This document shows positions 1-5,056 of a stretch of 12,380 nucleotides of DNA, one piece after another. Source of the DNA: an uncultured Eubacteriales bacterium. Lineage in GTDB: Bacteria > Bacillota > Clostridia > Oscillospirales > Ruminococcaceae. The position numbers and the translations under genes are program-made. How positions within the stretch are numbered: position 1 is the first letter of the stretch; each line of letters starts with the position of its first letter. Below the pieces are notes generated by a model. That model ran no database searches. It worked only from the letters and a program-made list of their open reading frames with translations, and was not told where the DNA came from. Where the stretch lies: positions 1 to 12,380 of the forward strand of contig CABUOE010000053.1 of NCBI GenBank assembly GCA_902493155.1, in the 5' to 3' direction.

Positions 1-1
1 C

Positions 2-505
2 ACCTATGGAACCGGTATCGGCGGCGCCATTATCATTGACGGCAAGATTTACGGCGGCGCCAAGGGCGTAGCGGGCGAAATGGGGCATATCCTTGTCCAT
101 CCAGATGGACGCAGATGCGGATGCGGGCAGAAAGGCTGCTACGAGCAGTATGCATCCTGTACCGCCCTGGTGCGGAATTCCTATGAGGCCAACCCGGAAT
201 GGGGAAGCGGCCGCATTATTTTCAAGGAATTCTATGCCGGCAACAAGCAAGCGGAAAAGATCATTAACGATTGGATTGAGGAAATCGTTTTAGGCCTGGT
301 GACCCTCGTACACATCTTCAATCCTTCCTGCATCGTGTTGGGCGGCGGGATTATGAATGAGCAGTACATCATCGACCGGGTCAACCGGCTGCTCCAGGAG
401 CATATCATGCCCAGTTACCGCTGCGTGGAAGTAAAACACGCAAAGCTTGGAAACAATGCAGGGTTATATGGTATGTTAGCGACAGTTCAGCAGAAACTCC
501 GGTAA
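2..505 (+). CDS. ROK-family sugar kinase/regulator, C-terminal part (5' end outside window)
   Basis: The reading frame is open from base 2, so this is the last 167 residues of a protein whose start lies outside the window; ROK proteins usually have about 300-400 residues. Visible are the glycine-rich GTGIGGA segment, the GEMGHI motif (E-x-G-H, whose His is a zinc ligand in ROK proteins) and the zinc-binding cysteine cluster CGCGQKGCYEQYAS. A late LGGGIM segment is also typical of ROK kinases. Family members phosphorylate glucose, fructose, N-acetylmannosamine or other hexoses with ATP, or act as NagC/XylR-type repressors. The N-terminus, which would show whether a DNA-binding helix-turn-helix is present, is missing, so kinase and repressor cannot be separated. 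The sugar cannot be read from this part. Two hairpins follow the stop codon. An ATG at base 80 is internal to the domain and is not the true start. Confidence 0.9.
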   Translation, partial: TYGTGIGGAIIIDGKIYGGAKGVAGEMGHILVHPDGRRCGCGQKGCYEQYASCTALVRNSYEANPEWGSGRIIFKEFYAGNKQAEKIINDWIEEIVLGLVTLVHIFNPSCIVLGGGIMNEQYIIDRVNRLLQEHIMPSYRCVEVKHAKLGNNAGLYGMLATVQQKLR

Positions 506-564
506 TGTGGAAAGCCAAAAAGATTGATGAACAAAACAGAGATCACTGCACAAATGAAAACAAA

Positions 565-596
565 TGTAGGGGCCGACGGTTACGTCAGCCCCTACA
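565..596. repeat. Palindromic hairpin element after the ROK gene
   Basis: TGTAGGGGC (565-573) pairs perfectly with GCCCCTACA (588-596). Inside it, after one C/A mismatch, GACG (575-578) pairs with CGTC (583-586) around a GTTA loop. There is no good T-tract after it, so alone it is a weak terminator. Its GTAGGGGC...GCCCCTAC ends resemble dispersed palindromic repeats that I recall from Oscillospiraceae genomes; that link is from memory and unverified. Confidence 0.5.
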
Positions 597-618
597 ACTT
601 TTATGCATTGTTTTATGG

Positions 619-645
619 AGAGGCTATTTACAACAGCCTCTTTTT
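619..645 (+). terminator. Intrinsic terminator at the ROK/tetR convergent junction
   Basis: AGAGGCT (619-625) and AGCCTCT (635-641) form a perfect 7-bp stem with a 9-nt loop, followed by a short T-run (641-645). It fits termination of the rightward ROK transcript. It lies directly beyond the stop codon of the leftward tetR gene, where the hairpin may also act although no T-tract follows on that strand. A related sequence occurs at 2857-2894. Confidence 0.65.
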
Positions 646-646
646 G

Positions 647-1171
647 TTATCTCTTTGCCTGGTATTCCGCCGAAATGATCTTCGCTATCTCTTCCGGCGT
701 TTCCCGGCAGTCGTTTTGAAGCCACTTTTTGATAATGGCATTTAATCCGTTGCGAAAAAACTCAATGTGGTACTCGATGTACTGATTCTCATAGTATGCC
801 GCAGCCTGATGAATGTCGTATTCGAAGAGCTGAAACCGGCCGTCCACTCCCAACTTGAAATAGGTCTTGTAAAAGATCTGATTTTCCTTAATATGACAGA
901 ACAGCTTCAAAAAGTTGTTGCTGTTGTATTGGCGTTCCCGTTCCTCCTGATACAGGCCGATGACCTCTTCTTCCAGCCGTTTTTGCACGGCGTCCGCCAG
1001 ATTGTAGATGTCCAAATAGTTGGCGTAAAAGGTGGTGCGGTTGACCTGGGCGGCTTTACATATCTCGGTGACAGTGATCTGATTGAGTTCCCTGTCCTGA
1101 AGCAGCCTGATAAAGGCAGTTTCAATCCTTTTTTGAGAATCCTTCCTCCGTTTGTTGTTGGGTTTGTTCAT
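647..1171 (-). CDS. TetR/AcrR-family transcriptional regulator
   Basis: This 174-residue protein has a basic N-terminus followed by a TetR-type helix-turn-helix at about residues 14-60. Its segment ITVTEICKAAQVNRTTFYAN is the classic TetR recognition region (T-x-x-x-I-x-x-x-A-x-V-x-R-x-T-F-Y). The C-terminal ligand/dimerisation domain (about 70-174) is rich in Tyr and Phe and is not specific enough to name an effector. The gene is divergent from the membrane operon that starts at 1287, which is the usual arrangement for a TetR protein repressing itself and its neighbour. A leftward promoter (TTGTTG, 17 nt, TATAAT) lies at 1233-1261. A perfect 10-bp inverted repeat brackets the shared promoter region and is the best operator candidate. 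Family assignment is secure; the regulon and ligand are inferred or unknown. Confidence 0.92.
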   Translation of the reverse strand: MNKPNNKRRKDSQKRIETAFIRLLQDRELNQITVTEICKAAQVNRTTFYANYLDIYNLADAVQKRLEEEVIGLYQEERERQYNSNNFLKLFCHIKENQIFYKTYFKLGVDGRFQLFEYDIHQAAAYYENQYIEYHIEFFRNGLNAIIKKWLQNDCRETPEEIAKIISAEYQAKR

Positions 1172-1211
1172 AAAAACTCCATTATCTCAACAGATGTACA
1201 AATATTGATGA

Positions 1212-1240
1212 TTGTTTTGCCCTTTATAATCCATTATACT
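1212..1240 (+). promoter_or_regulatory. Rightward SigA-like promoter for the membrane operon
   Basis: A -35 of TTGTTT (1212-1217), a 17-nt spacer and a -10 of TATACT (1235-1240) precede the operon start at 1287. An alternative TATAAT at 1225-1230 has a TTGATG only 14 nt upstream, which is too close. Confidence 0.6.
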
Positions 1241-1261
1241 ATATTTTGTAAAAAACAACAA
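1233..1261 (-). promoter_or_regulatory. Leftward SigA-like promoter for tetR
   Basis: On the minus strand, TTGTTG (complement of 1256-1261), a 17-nt spacer and a perfect TATAAT (complement of 1233-1238) precede the tetR start at 1171. Its -10 overlaps the -10 of the rightward promoter, so the two promoters should exclude each other. Confidence 0.65.
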
Positions 1262-1286
1262 GCGTTGAGATAAAAGGGGGATAAAA

Positions 1287-1550
1287 ATGTCGGCATTAAA
1301 AGAAGCCAATCAGAAAATCGAAGATGCCGTGGTGAGCGGTTGCAAAAAAATAGAGAAAGGAGTGGTATCCGGCTACCAAAAGTTGGAAGGCACCGTTGTT
1401 TCCGGCTATAAAAAGGTAGAGGACAAATTCATTGACGCATTTCTGGCTGAAGGCAGCGAAACGGTAGAGCAGGCCAAAGCCCGGATCCTTGAAAGCGTCC
1501 GGCAGACCAAAGCGGAACATGCAGATAGTGCGAGGAGGAAAAACAAATGA
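1287..1550 (+). CDS. Small 11-residue-repeat (hendecad) protein of unknown function
   Basis: This 87-residue protein has no recognised enzyme domain. Residues 10-53 are four consecutive 11-residue repeats: KIEDAVVSGCK, KIEKGVVSGYQ, KLEGTVVSGYK and KVEDKFIDAFL. The pattern of K, I/L/V, E, a VV pair, SG and an aromatic residue predicts a long amphipathic helix of the kind that lies on membranes or forms right-handed coiled coils. The tail (about 57-87) is charged and helical. There is no signal peptide or membrane span, so it is probably cytosolic or peripheral. A strong site (AAAAGGGGG) precedes the ATG. Its stop overlaps the next gene's start in an ATGA, so the two are probably translationally coupled. 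I recall similar small proteins beside TetR regulators in other Clostridia, but the function is unknown. Confidence 0.85.
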   Translation: MSALKEANQKIEDAVVSGCKKIEKGVVSGYQKLEGTVVSGYKKVEDKFIDAFLAEGSETVEQAKARILESVRQTKAEHADSARRKNK

Positions 1551-1918
1551 AAAAAGAAAATTTTGTCGCTCTGATAATGGGAACTGTTGGCGGGATCTTG
1601 TTCGCCCTGGGAATGTGCATGTGCATGATTGCCGAGTGGAATGCTCTCCGGCAGGGTATTGTGGTGGGTGCAGCAGGGATTCTGGTCCTGCTAATCATGC
1701 TGGTTGTCCGCCGTAAAATCCAAGGAAAGCCCGCTGTCAGGCTCAACGGAAAGACTGTGGGAACAGTTGTCCTGGGTATTGTAGGCGCTCTGACTCTGGG
1801 CACCGGAATGTGCATGTCCATGGTGTTTGGAGAACTTTTGATTCCCGGTATTATTGTCGGCCTTTTGGGGATCGTCCTGCTCCTTTGCCTGATTCCCATC
1901 TGCAAGGGGCTGAAATAG
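1547..1918 (+). CDS. Four-helix membrane protein with internal duplication and paired GMCMxM motifs
   Basis: This 123-residue integral membrane protein is built from two similar halves. Residues about 7-54 and 71-117 each give two membrane helices joined by a short loop. The first helix of each half ends in a Met/Cys motif: GMCMCM at 22-27 and GMCMSM at 87-92, 65 residues apart. The second helices are also alike (QGIVVGAAGILVLL and PGIIVGLLGIVLLL). A basic linker (RRKIQGKP, 55-62) separates the halves and should be cytoplasmic. The gene overlaps the upstream hendecad gene by four bases (ATGA) and is followed 12 nt later by the third gene. No function is established. The clustered Met and Cys within the membrane could bind a soft metal or simply pack helices; that is speculation. 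Confidence 0.85.
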   Translation: MKKENFVALIMGTVGGILFALGMCMCMIAEWNALRQGIVVGAAGILVLLIMLVVRRKIQGKPAVRLNGKTVGTVVLGIVGALTLGTGMCMSMVFGELLIPGIIVGLLGIVLLLCLIPICKGLK

Positions 1919-1926
1919 AATTTCAG
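1910..1926 (+). promoter_or_regulatory. Stop-codon hairpin between a Shine-Dalgarno site and the next start
   Basis: CTGAAAT (1910-1916) and ATTTCAG (1920-1926) form a perfect 7-bp hairpin with a 3-nt loop that contains most of the upstream gene's TAG. The only good Shine-Dalgarno sequence for the gene at 1931 is AAGGGG at 1904-1909, 21 nt from the ATG. Folding the hairpin would leave about 4 nt of effective spacing. Confidence 0.5.
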
Positions 1927-1930
1927 TGTC

Positions 1931-2794
1931 ATGAAACGGTGTCGATATATTCTGCAAAGGCTGTTGTATCCGAATACTCCGGTGTTGGTTCCGCTGATGG
2001 CTGTTTCCGGGGCGTCTTTGCTTGCGGTGTTCCTCAAAGGGCTGGAAAAAACGGCCTTGGCTTATGCCGCCTACGGGCTGTCGGCCTATGCCCTGACCGC
2101 CGTCATTTTCCGCTTGCCAGCGCTGGCGGACAAGGGCAAAGCCCTCCTGTACGGCAATCCTTTTCTGCATCGGTACATCACCGAACCGGATTTCAAGGCC
2201 CAAGTCTCCCTTTACCTGTCGCTGGGGATCAACCTGTTTTATTCAGTGTACAAAGCGGTGGCCGGAATCTGTCTTCACTCGGTATGGTTCGGCGCAATGG
2301 CGTTTTATTATCTGATTCTCAGTACCGGACGTTTTCTGCTGCTGCGCTCCATCCGGGGAAAACGACAAGAAACGCTTTTGGCATGGAAAAAATACCGGCT
2401 TTGCGGGTGCCTCCTTCTGCTTTTGACCGCCGCAGTCGTCATACTCACATTTTATACGATTATGGAAGGGTACACGGTAAAATATCCGGGGTATATGATT
2501 TACGGGGCGGCGGGCTATACTTTTTATCAGTTCGGTTTTGCGGCTGTCAATCTGGCCAAGTGCCGCAAGCTGAGAAACCCGGTTTATTCTGCCGGCAAAA
2601 TTATCGCTCTAACCGCCGCGATGGTCTCGATGTTTTCGCTGCAAACCGCTCTGCTTGCGGCATTTGGCGGCGGTAGCCCGTGGCAGCAGCAAATGAACAT
2701 ATGGACGGGGGTTATCATATTAATCTCCATCGCCGGCATGGCTCTGTTCATGATGATACACGGCACAAAAGCCATACGAAAAATTTCCACCTGA
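1931..2794 (+). CDS. Eight-helix integral membrane protein of unknown function
   Basis: This 287-residue hydrophobic protein has about eight predicted membrane segments, near residues 17-35, 42-61, 91-113, 117-138, 157-177, 188-208, 221-245 and 256-277. Between helices 2 and 3 is a polar stretch with NPFLHRYITEPDF. Between helices 4 and 5 is a basic loop (RSIRGKRQE), probably cytoplasmic. I see no transporter or enzyme signature, no signal peptide and no nucleotide-binding motif. It is the last gene of the TetR-controlled operon, in the same frame as the upstream gene and 12 nt behind its TAG. Start choice: the in-frame TAG at 1916 leaves ATG 1931 as the first start, although its Shine-Dalgarno sequence is far away unless the intervening hairpin folds. 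It is likely a partner of the two small upstream proteins; the function is unknown. Confidence 0.85.
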   Translation: MKRCRYILQRLLYPNTPVLVPLMAVSGASLLAVFLKGLEKTALAYAAYGLSAYALTAVIFRLPALADKGKALLYGNPFLHRYITEPDFKAQVSLYLSLGINLFYSVYKAVAGICLHSVWFGAMAFYYLILSTGRFLLLRSIRGKRQETLLAWKKYRLCGCLLLLLTAAVVILTFYTIMEGYTVKYPGYMIYGAAGYTFYQFGFAAVNLAKCRKLRNPVYSAGKIIALTAAMVSMFSLQTALLAAFGGGSPWQQQMNIWTGVIILISIAGMALFMMIHGTKAIRKIST

Positions 2795-2856
2795 AAAAAT
2801 CATCCTGTGGCAAGGGGAGGTTGCGAAATAGCCTATGCAGAAAATAATGCACAAAG

Positions 2857-2894
2857 TTGTTTTATGGAGAGGTTTATTTGCAACGGTTCCTTTT
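2857..2894. repeat. Second, diverged copy of the 608-645 junction sequence
   Basis: TTGTTTTATGGAGAGG at 2857-2872 is identical to 608-623. The similarity continues with one gap through TATTT.CAAC and into a TTTT run. In the first copy the arms pair perfectly; here they do so only weakly, through G-U pairs. Both copies sit at a convergent gene junction, a few bases past the stop of the leftward gene. It is possibly a decayed bidirectional terminator. Confidence 0.45.
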
Positions 2895-2898
2895 CCGA

Positions 2899-3375
2899 TT
2901 ACAGTTTTACAATAAATGGTAAGATCCCCTGAGGTGTGATGTCGATGATCCCATAGGACGGCTGGTAATCCCTTGGTTCAGTTGGACTCCCGGGATTCAT
3001 AAAATAGATGCCGTCCTCATAATGAGTATCGCTTTTGTGAGTATGACCATATAATGCTATACGGCAGTCGTTTTCTTCGGCAAGCTTTTTGAGGGGTTCC
3101 AAAGTATATTTTACTGAAAGATTGTGGCCATGGGTACAAAGAATTTTGACGTTCTCTGCTGCAACCACTTGGGTTTCGGGGAGCATGCTGCCCAAATCGC
3201 AGTTACCCCGTACGCAGACAAGGTTCAGTTCCGGAAACAGATCCAGTATCTCTTCCACTTCTCTGCGACCGTCTCCCAGGTGAATAAACAGTTGGGCATC
3301 TTTTTGATGCTTTTTCACAATATCATAAAAATGATGAAATCGGCGATGGGTATCGGACAAAACGATGATGCGCAT
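2899..3375 (-). CDS. YfcE/MJ0936-type metallophosphodiesterase
   Basis: This 158-residue protein is a compact calcineurin-like phosphoesterase of the usual YfcE length. All metal-binding motifs are present in order: D8-x-H10 (SDTH), G34-D35 (HLGDG), G57-N58-C59-D60 (GNCD), H82-G-H84 and G110-H111-T-H113 (GHTH). The family uses two Mn2+ or similar ions to hydrolyse phosphodiesters in vitro; the natural substrate is generally unknown. The protein is soluble and cytosolic. The start is supported by an AAAGGA site about 9 nt upstream. A strong leftward promoter lies at 3435-3463. The gene is monocistronic and convergent with the membrane operon. In many Firmicutes a homologue is paired with the RdgB nucleotide pyrophosphatase gene; no such partner is seen here. 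Confidence 0.93.
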   Translation of the reverse strand: MRIIVLSDTHRRFHHFYDIVKKHQKDAQLFIHLGDGRREVEEILDLFPELNLVCVRGNCDLGSMLPETQVVAAENVKILCTHGHNLSVKYTLEPLKKLAEENDCRIALYGHTHKSDTHYEDGIYFMNPGSPTEPRDYQPSYGIIDITPQGILPFIVKL

Positions 3376-3434
3376 GGCGTATTTCCTTTCAGTAAAGCCT
3401 CAGATTGTTTCATAACCGTTTGTTTTCCCTCATA

Positions 3435-3463
3435 AGTATAATATATCCATAATGTTTCGTCAA
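3435..3463 (-). promoter_or_regulatory. Leftward SigA-like promoter for the phosphodiesterase gene
   Basis: On the minus strand, TTGACG (complement of 3458-3463), a 17-nt spacer and TATACT (complement of 3435-3440) lie about 60 nt upstream of the start at 3375. A rightward TATAAT (3437-3442) overlaps it but has no matching -35. Confidence 0.7.
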
Positions 3464-3528
3464 ATAAAGGAATCTGCTTGCTGTGAAAATCTATAGGCAT
3501 TGCCCAATTTATAGTGTGATAGAAGGGT

Positions 3529-3813
3529 ATGGTGACACATATGAATCAGAATCAAAAGAATACAGGGGCCATCAACCAGAAACAAAATCCAAACACAAAT
3601 AGACTTCTAGAGATGGTGGGAAAGAAGCTGGGAAAGGACCCCAATACGCTTCAGCAGCAGTTGGCGGCCGGAAAATACGACAGCGTATTGAACAGCTTGA
3701 ATCCCAACGACAGTCAGAAGCTACAGACCCTGCTTAACAACCCGAAACTGGCTCAACAGGTTATCAATACTCCCCAGGCGCAGCAGATGCTGAAAAAACT
3801 CCTTGGGGAGTAA
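3529..3813 (+). CDS. Small Gln/Asn-rich helical protein of unknown function
   Basis: This protein of about 90-94 residues has a polar N-terminus rich in Asn and Gln (residues 5-24). A helical part follows: RLLEMVGKKLGKDPNTLQQQ, SLNPNDSQKLQTLLNNP and PQAQQMLKKLL. There is no signal peptide, membrane span or known domain. The repeated pattern of short helices broken by NP/DP resembles small cytosolic clostridial proteins I recall but cannot name. The start is uncertain: AGAAGG at 3521-3526 is only 2 nt from ATG 3529, 5 nt from GTG 3532 and 14 nt from ATG 3541, so GTG 3532 fits spacing best. It is the first of three same-strand small genes (next gap 69 nt). No clear promoter is seen immediately upstream. 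Confidence 0.7.
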   Translation: MVTHMNQNQKNTGAINQKQNPNTNRLLEMVGKKLGKDPNTLQQQLAAGKYDSVLNSLNPNDSQKLQTLLNNPKLAQQVINTPQAQQMLKKLLGE

Positions 3814-3882
3814 TCGGCGGCCTCCTGACCGCTGGACGAATAAACCACTGGGTTTTAACCTGAGAAAGGAACGGCTTTCAAG

Positions 3883-4392
3883 ATGGATGACCTGACTTCT
3901 ACCCTTCAAAATATCCTGGGCAGCGAAGAAGGTATGAAACAGCTGCAGGATCTTGCACAGATGTTGGGAATCGGCTCTTCCGATGCTTCTCCGCCTCAAG
4001 AGGCGGAGAAGGAAGGACAGGGCTTTGATCTTGACGGCCTTCTTGAGAGCATTGGCCTGAGTCAGGGCGCTTCTCAGACGTCGGAAAGCGGCTCCAACGG
4101 AAAAATGCCGGATTTGAATGAACTGCTGAAAGGTCTGACCAGCGGCGGACAAGGCGGGAAACAAGACGATTCATCTCCCTTGTTTACCGCCGCAGATATC
4201 ATAAAGCTCCAGCAGCTGATGCGGGCGGTCAAGCAGGATAATCCCAACACTGTACTATTAAAATCACTAAAGCCCCTGCTCAAAGAAGAGCGGCGTCATA
4301 AAGTGGATGAGGCCGTACGGATTATGAAGCTCCTTTCCCTTCTGCCCATACTGCGGGAAAGCGGAATGCTCAATAATCTGCTGGGCGGCTGA
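3883..4392 (+). CDS. Hypothetical protein with conserved-looking helical C-terminus
   Basis: This 169-residue protein has a helical N-terminus (2-29), a low-complexity Ser/Gly/Gln linker (about 30-100) and a helical C-terminal region (about 103-165). The C-terminal region holds DIIKLQQLMRAVKQDNPNT, KSLKPLLKEERRHKVDEAV and RIMKLLSLLPILRESGML. The KPLL-x-EERR-x-K-x-DEA-x-x-x-MKLL pattern resembles a family of clostridial proteins I recall as uncharacterised. There is no signal peptide or clear membrane span. AAAGGA lies about 12 nt before the ATG. It is followed 29 nt later by a gene for a protein with a hydrophobic C-terminal hairpin, so the three genes of this cluster probably work together. 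The role is unknown; a link with sporulation or the cell envelope would be a guess. Confidence 0.75.
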   Translation: MDDLTSTLQNILGSEEGMKQLQDLAQMLGIGSSDASPPQEAEKEGQGFDLDGLLESIGLSQGASQTSESGSNGKMPDLNELLKGLTSGGQGGKQDDSSPLFTAADIIKLQQLMRAVKQDNPNTVLLKSLKPLLKEERRHKVDEAVRIMKLLSLLPILRESGMLNNLLGG

Positions 4393-4421
4393 GAACTGAA
4401 TCAGAAAGGAAGAGGGAGAGA

Positions 4422-4847
4422 ATGGCGCAATTTAACAGTGGGTATTCCTCCTCGGAAATTTTGGCCATGCAGCGGGATGCCGCAGAGCGGGTGAGGGAGA
4501 TGCAGAGAAGGGCGCAGGAAAGACTCCATCAAAGCAATAGCCCGCAGATGAGTAATCCAAATCATATGAATATGAGGCAGCCGTCTCCACCCCCGCATGA
4601 CAGTAGGTCTGTCGGAGGGGCACCGGCAATCTCCGTTTCCTCGCCTCGGCAGGAAGCTCCTTCCCCTCACCATGCCGCTTCCAAGCCGTCTCCCCCTTTT
4701 TCTTTTTTGGGGAGTTCCATCCAGGGAATACTCGATCAATTTCACCTGGATCAGGATCGTATCGTACTGATTCTCCTTTTCCTTGTGTTAATGCGGGAAG
4801 AAGCTGATCCTATGCTGCTGCTGGCCCTTGCCTACATCTTTTTGTAA
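4422..4847 (+). CDS. Hypothetical protein with C-terminal hydrophobic hairpin
   Basis: This 141-residue protein has an N-terminal amphipathic, coiled-coil-like helix rich in Arg, Glu and Met (about 10-36). A Pro/Ser/His-rich disordered stretch follows (about 37-92). The C-terminus has two short hydrophobic segments (114-124 and about 130-141) separated by the charged turn REEADP. That tail (DRIVLILLFLVLMREEADP) looks like a small membrane anchor and resembles C-termini of short clostridial proteins I have seen but cannot name. A strong GGAAGAGGGAG site precedes the ATG. It is the last gene of the three-gene cluster; no convincing terminator follows. The Pro-rich linker and anchor suggest a membrane-attached scaffold, but no function is known. 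Confidence 0.75.
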   Translation: MAQFNSGYSSSEILAMQRDAAERVREMQRRAQERLHQSNSPQMSNPNHMNMRQPSPPPHDSRSVGGAPAISVSSPRQEAPSPHHAASKPSPPFSFLGSSIQGILDQFHLDQDRIVLILLFLVLMREEADPMLLLALAYIFL

Positions 4848-4927
4848 GGGCCCGATTGGTTTTAGAGCGATTCCCGGGATTTTAATTAAAATACTGATTT
4901 GGAACGGATAGTTTTCGATAAAACTCG

Positions 4928-4956
4928 TTGTATTCAACCTTCGAATATGGTATACT
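4928..4956 (+). promoter_or_regulatory. SigA-like promoter for rlmB
   Basis: TTGTAT (4928-4933), a 17-nt spacer and TATACT (4951-4956) lie about 100 nt before rlmB. Just upstream is a 6-bp hairpin, AGTTTT-CGAT-AAAACT (4910-4925), of unknown role. Confidence 0.7.
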
Positions 4957-4982
4957 TATTGTGTAAAATTATGTTGAAATCA

Positions 4983-5017
4983 GTCTGTTTTCCTGCCAAA
5001 GGGGCAGGACGACAGAC
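4983..5017 (+). promoter_or_regulatory. Stem-loop in the rlmB 5' leader
   Basis: GTCTGT (4983-4988) pairs with ACAGAC (5012-5017) and TCCTGCC (4991-4997) pairs with GGCAGGA (5003-5009). This gives a 13-bp stem broken by a 2x2 internal loop. A smaller hairpin follows (CGATA-AAA-TATCG, 5025-5037). Neither has a T-run, so they look like leader structure rather than a terminator. I do not recognise a known riboswitch. Confidence 0.45.
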
Positions 5018-5056
5018 GATGAAACGATAAAATATCGGATGGGCGGATGAACGAGG

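Larger units (their letters stand above)
1182..1273. promoter_or_regulatory. Perfect 10-bp inverted repeat flanking the divergent promoters (putative TetR operators)
   Basis: TTATCTCAAC at 1182-1191 is the exact reverse complement of GTTGAGATAA at 1264-1273. One arm lies in the tetR leader. The other lies just downstream of the rightward start region and next to the leftward -35. This places one arm on each side of both promoters. The role as TetR binding sites is inferred from position. Confidence 0.55.

Noticed and set aside
767..1273. 168-codon rightward frame opposite tetR
   Set aside because: It is the complement of a clear TetR-family gene and runs through the divergent promoter region, with no ribosome binding site.
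1810..2676. 288-codon rightward frame overlapping the eight-helix protein in another frame
   Set aside because: Its product is a low-similarity mix rich in Arg, Gly and Ser. The competing frame gives a coherent eight-helix membrane protein in operon register.
3315..3500. 61-codon leftward frame upstream of the phosphodiesterase gene
   Set aside because: It overlaps the phosphodiesterase start in another frame, spans that gene's promoter, and shows no domain.
4872..4892. TCCCGGGA and ATTTTAATTAAAAT palindromes as a terminator for the small-protein cluster
   Set aside because: The palindromes have no loop and no following T-run; they do not form a credible intrinsic terminator.
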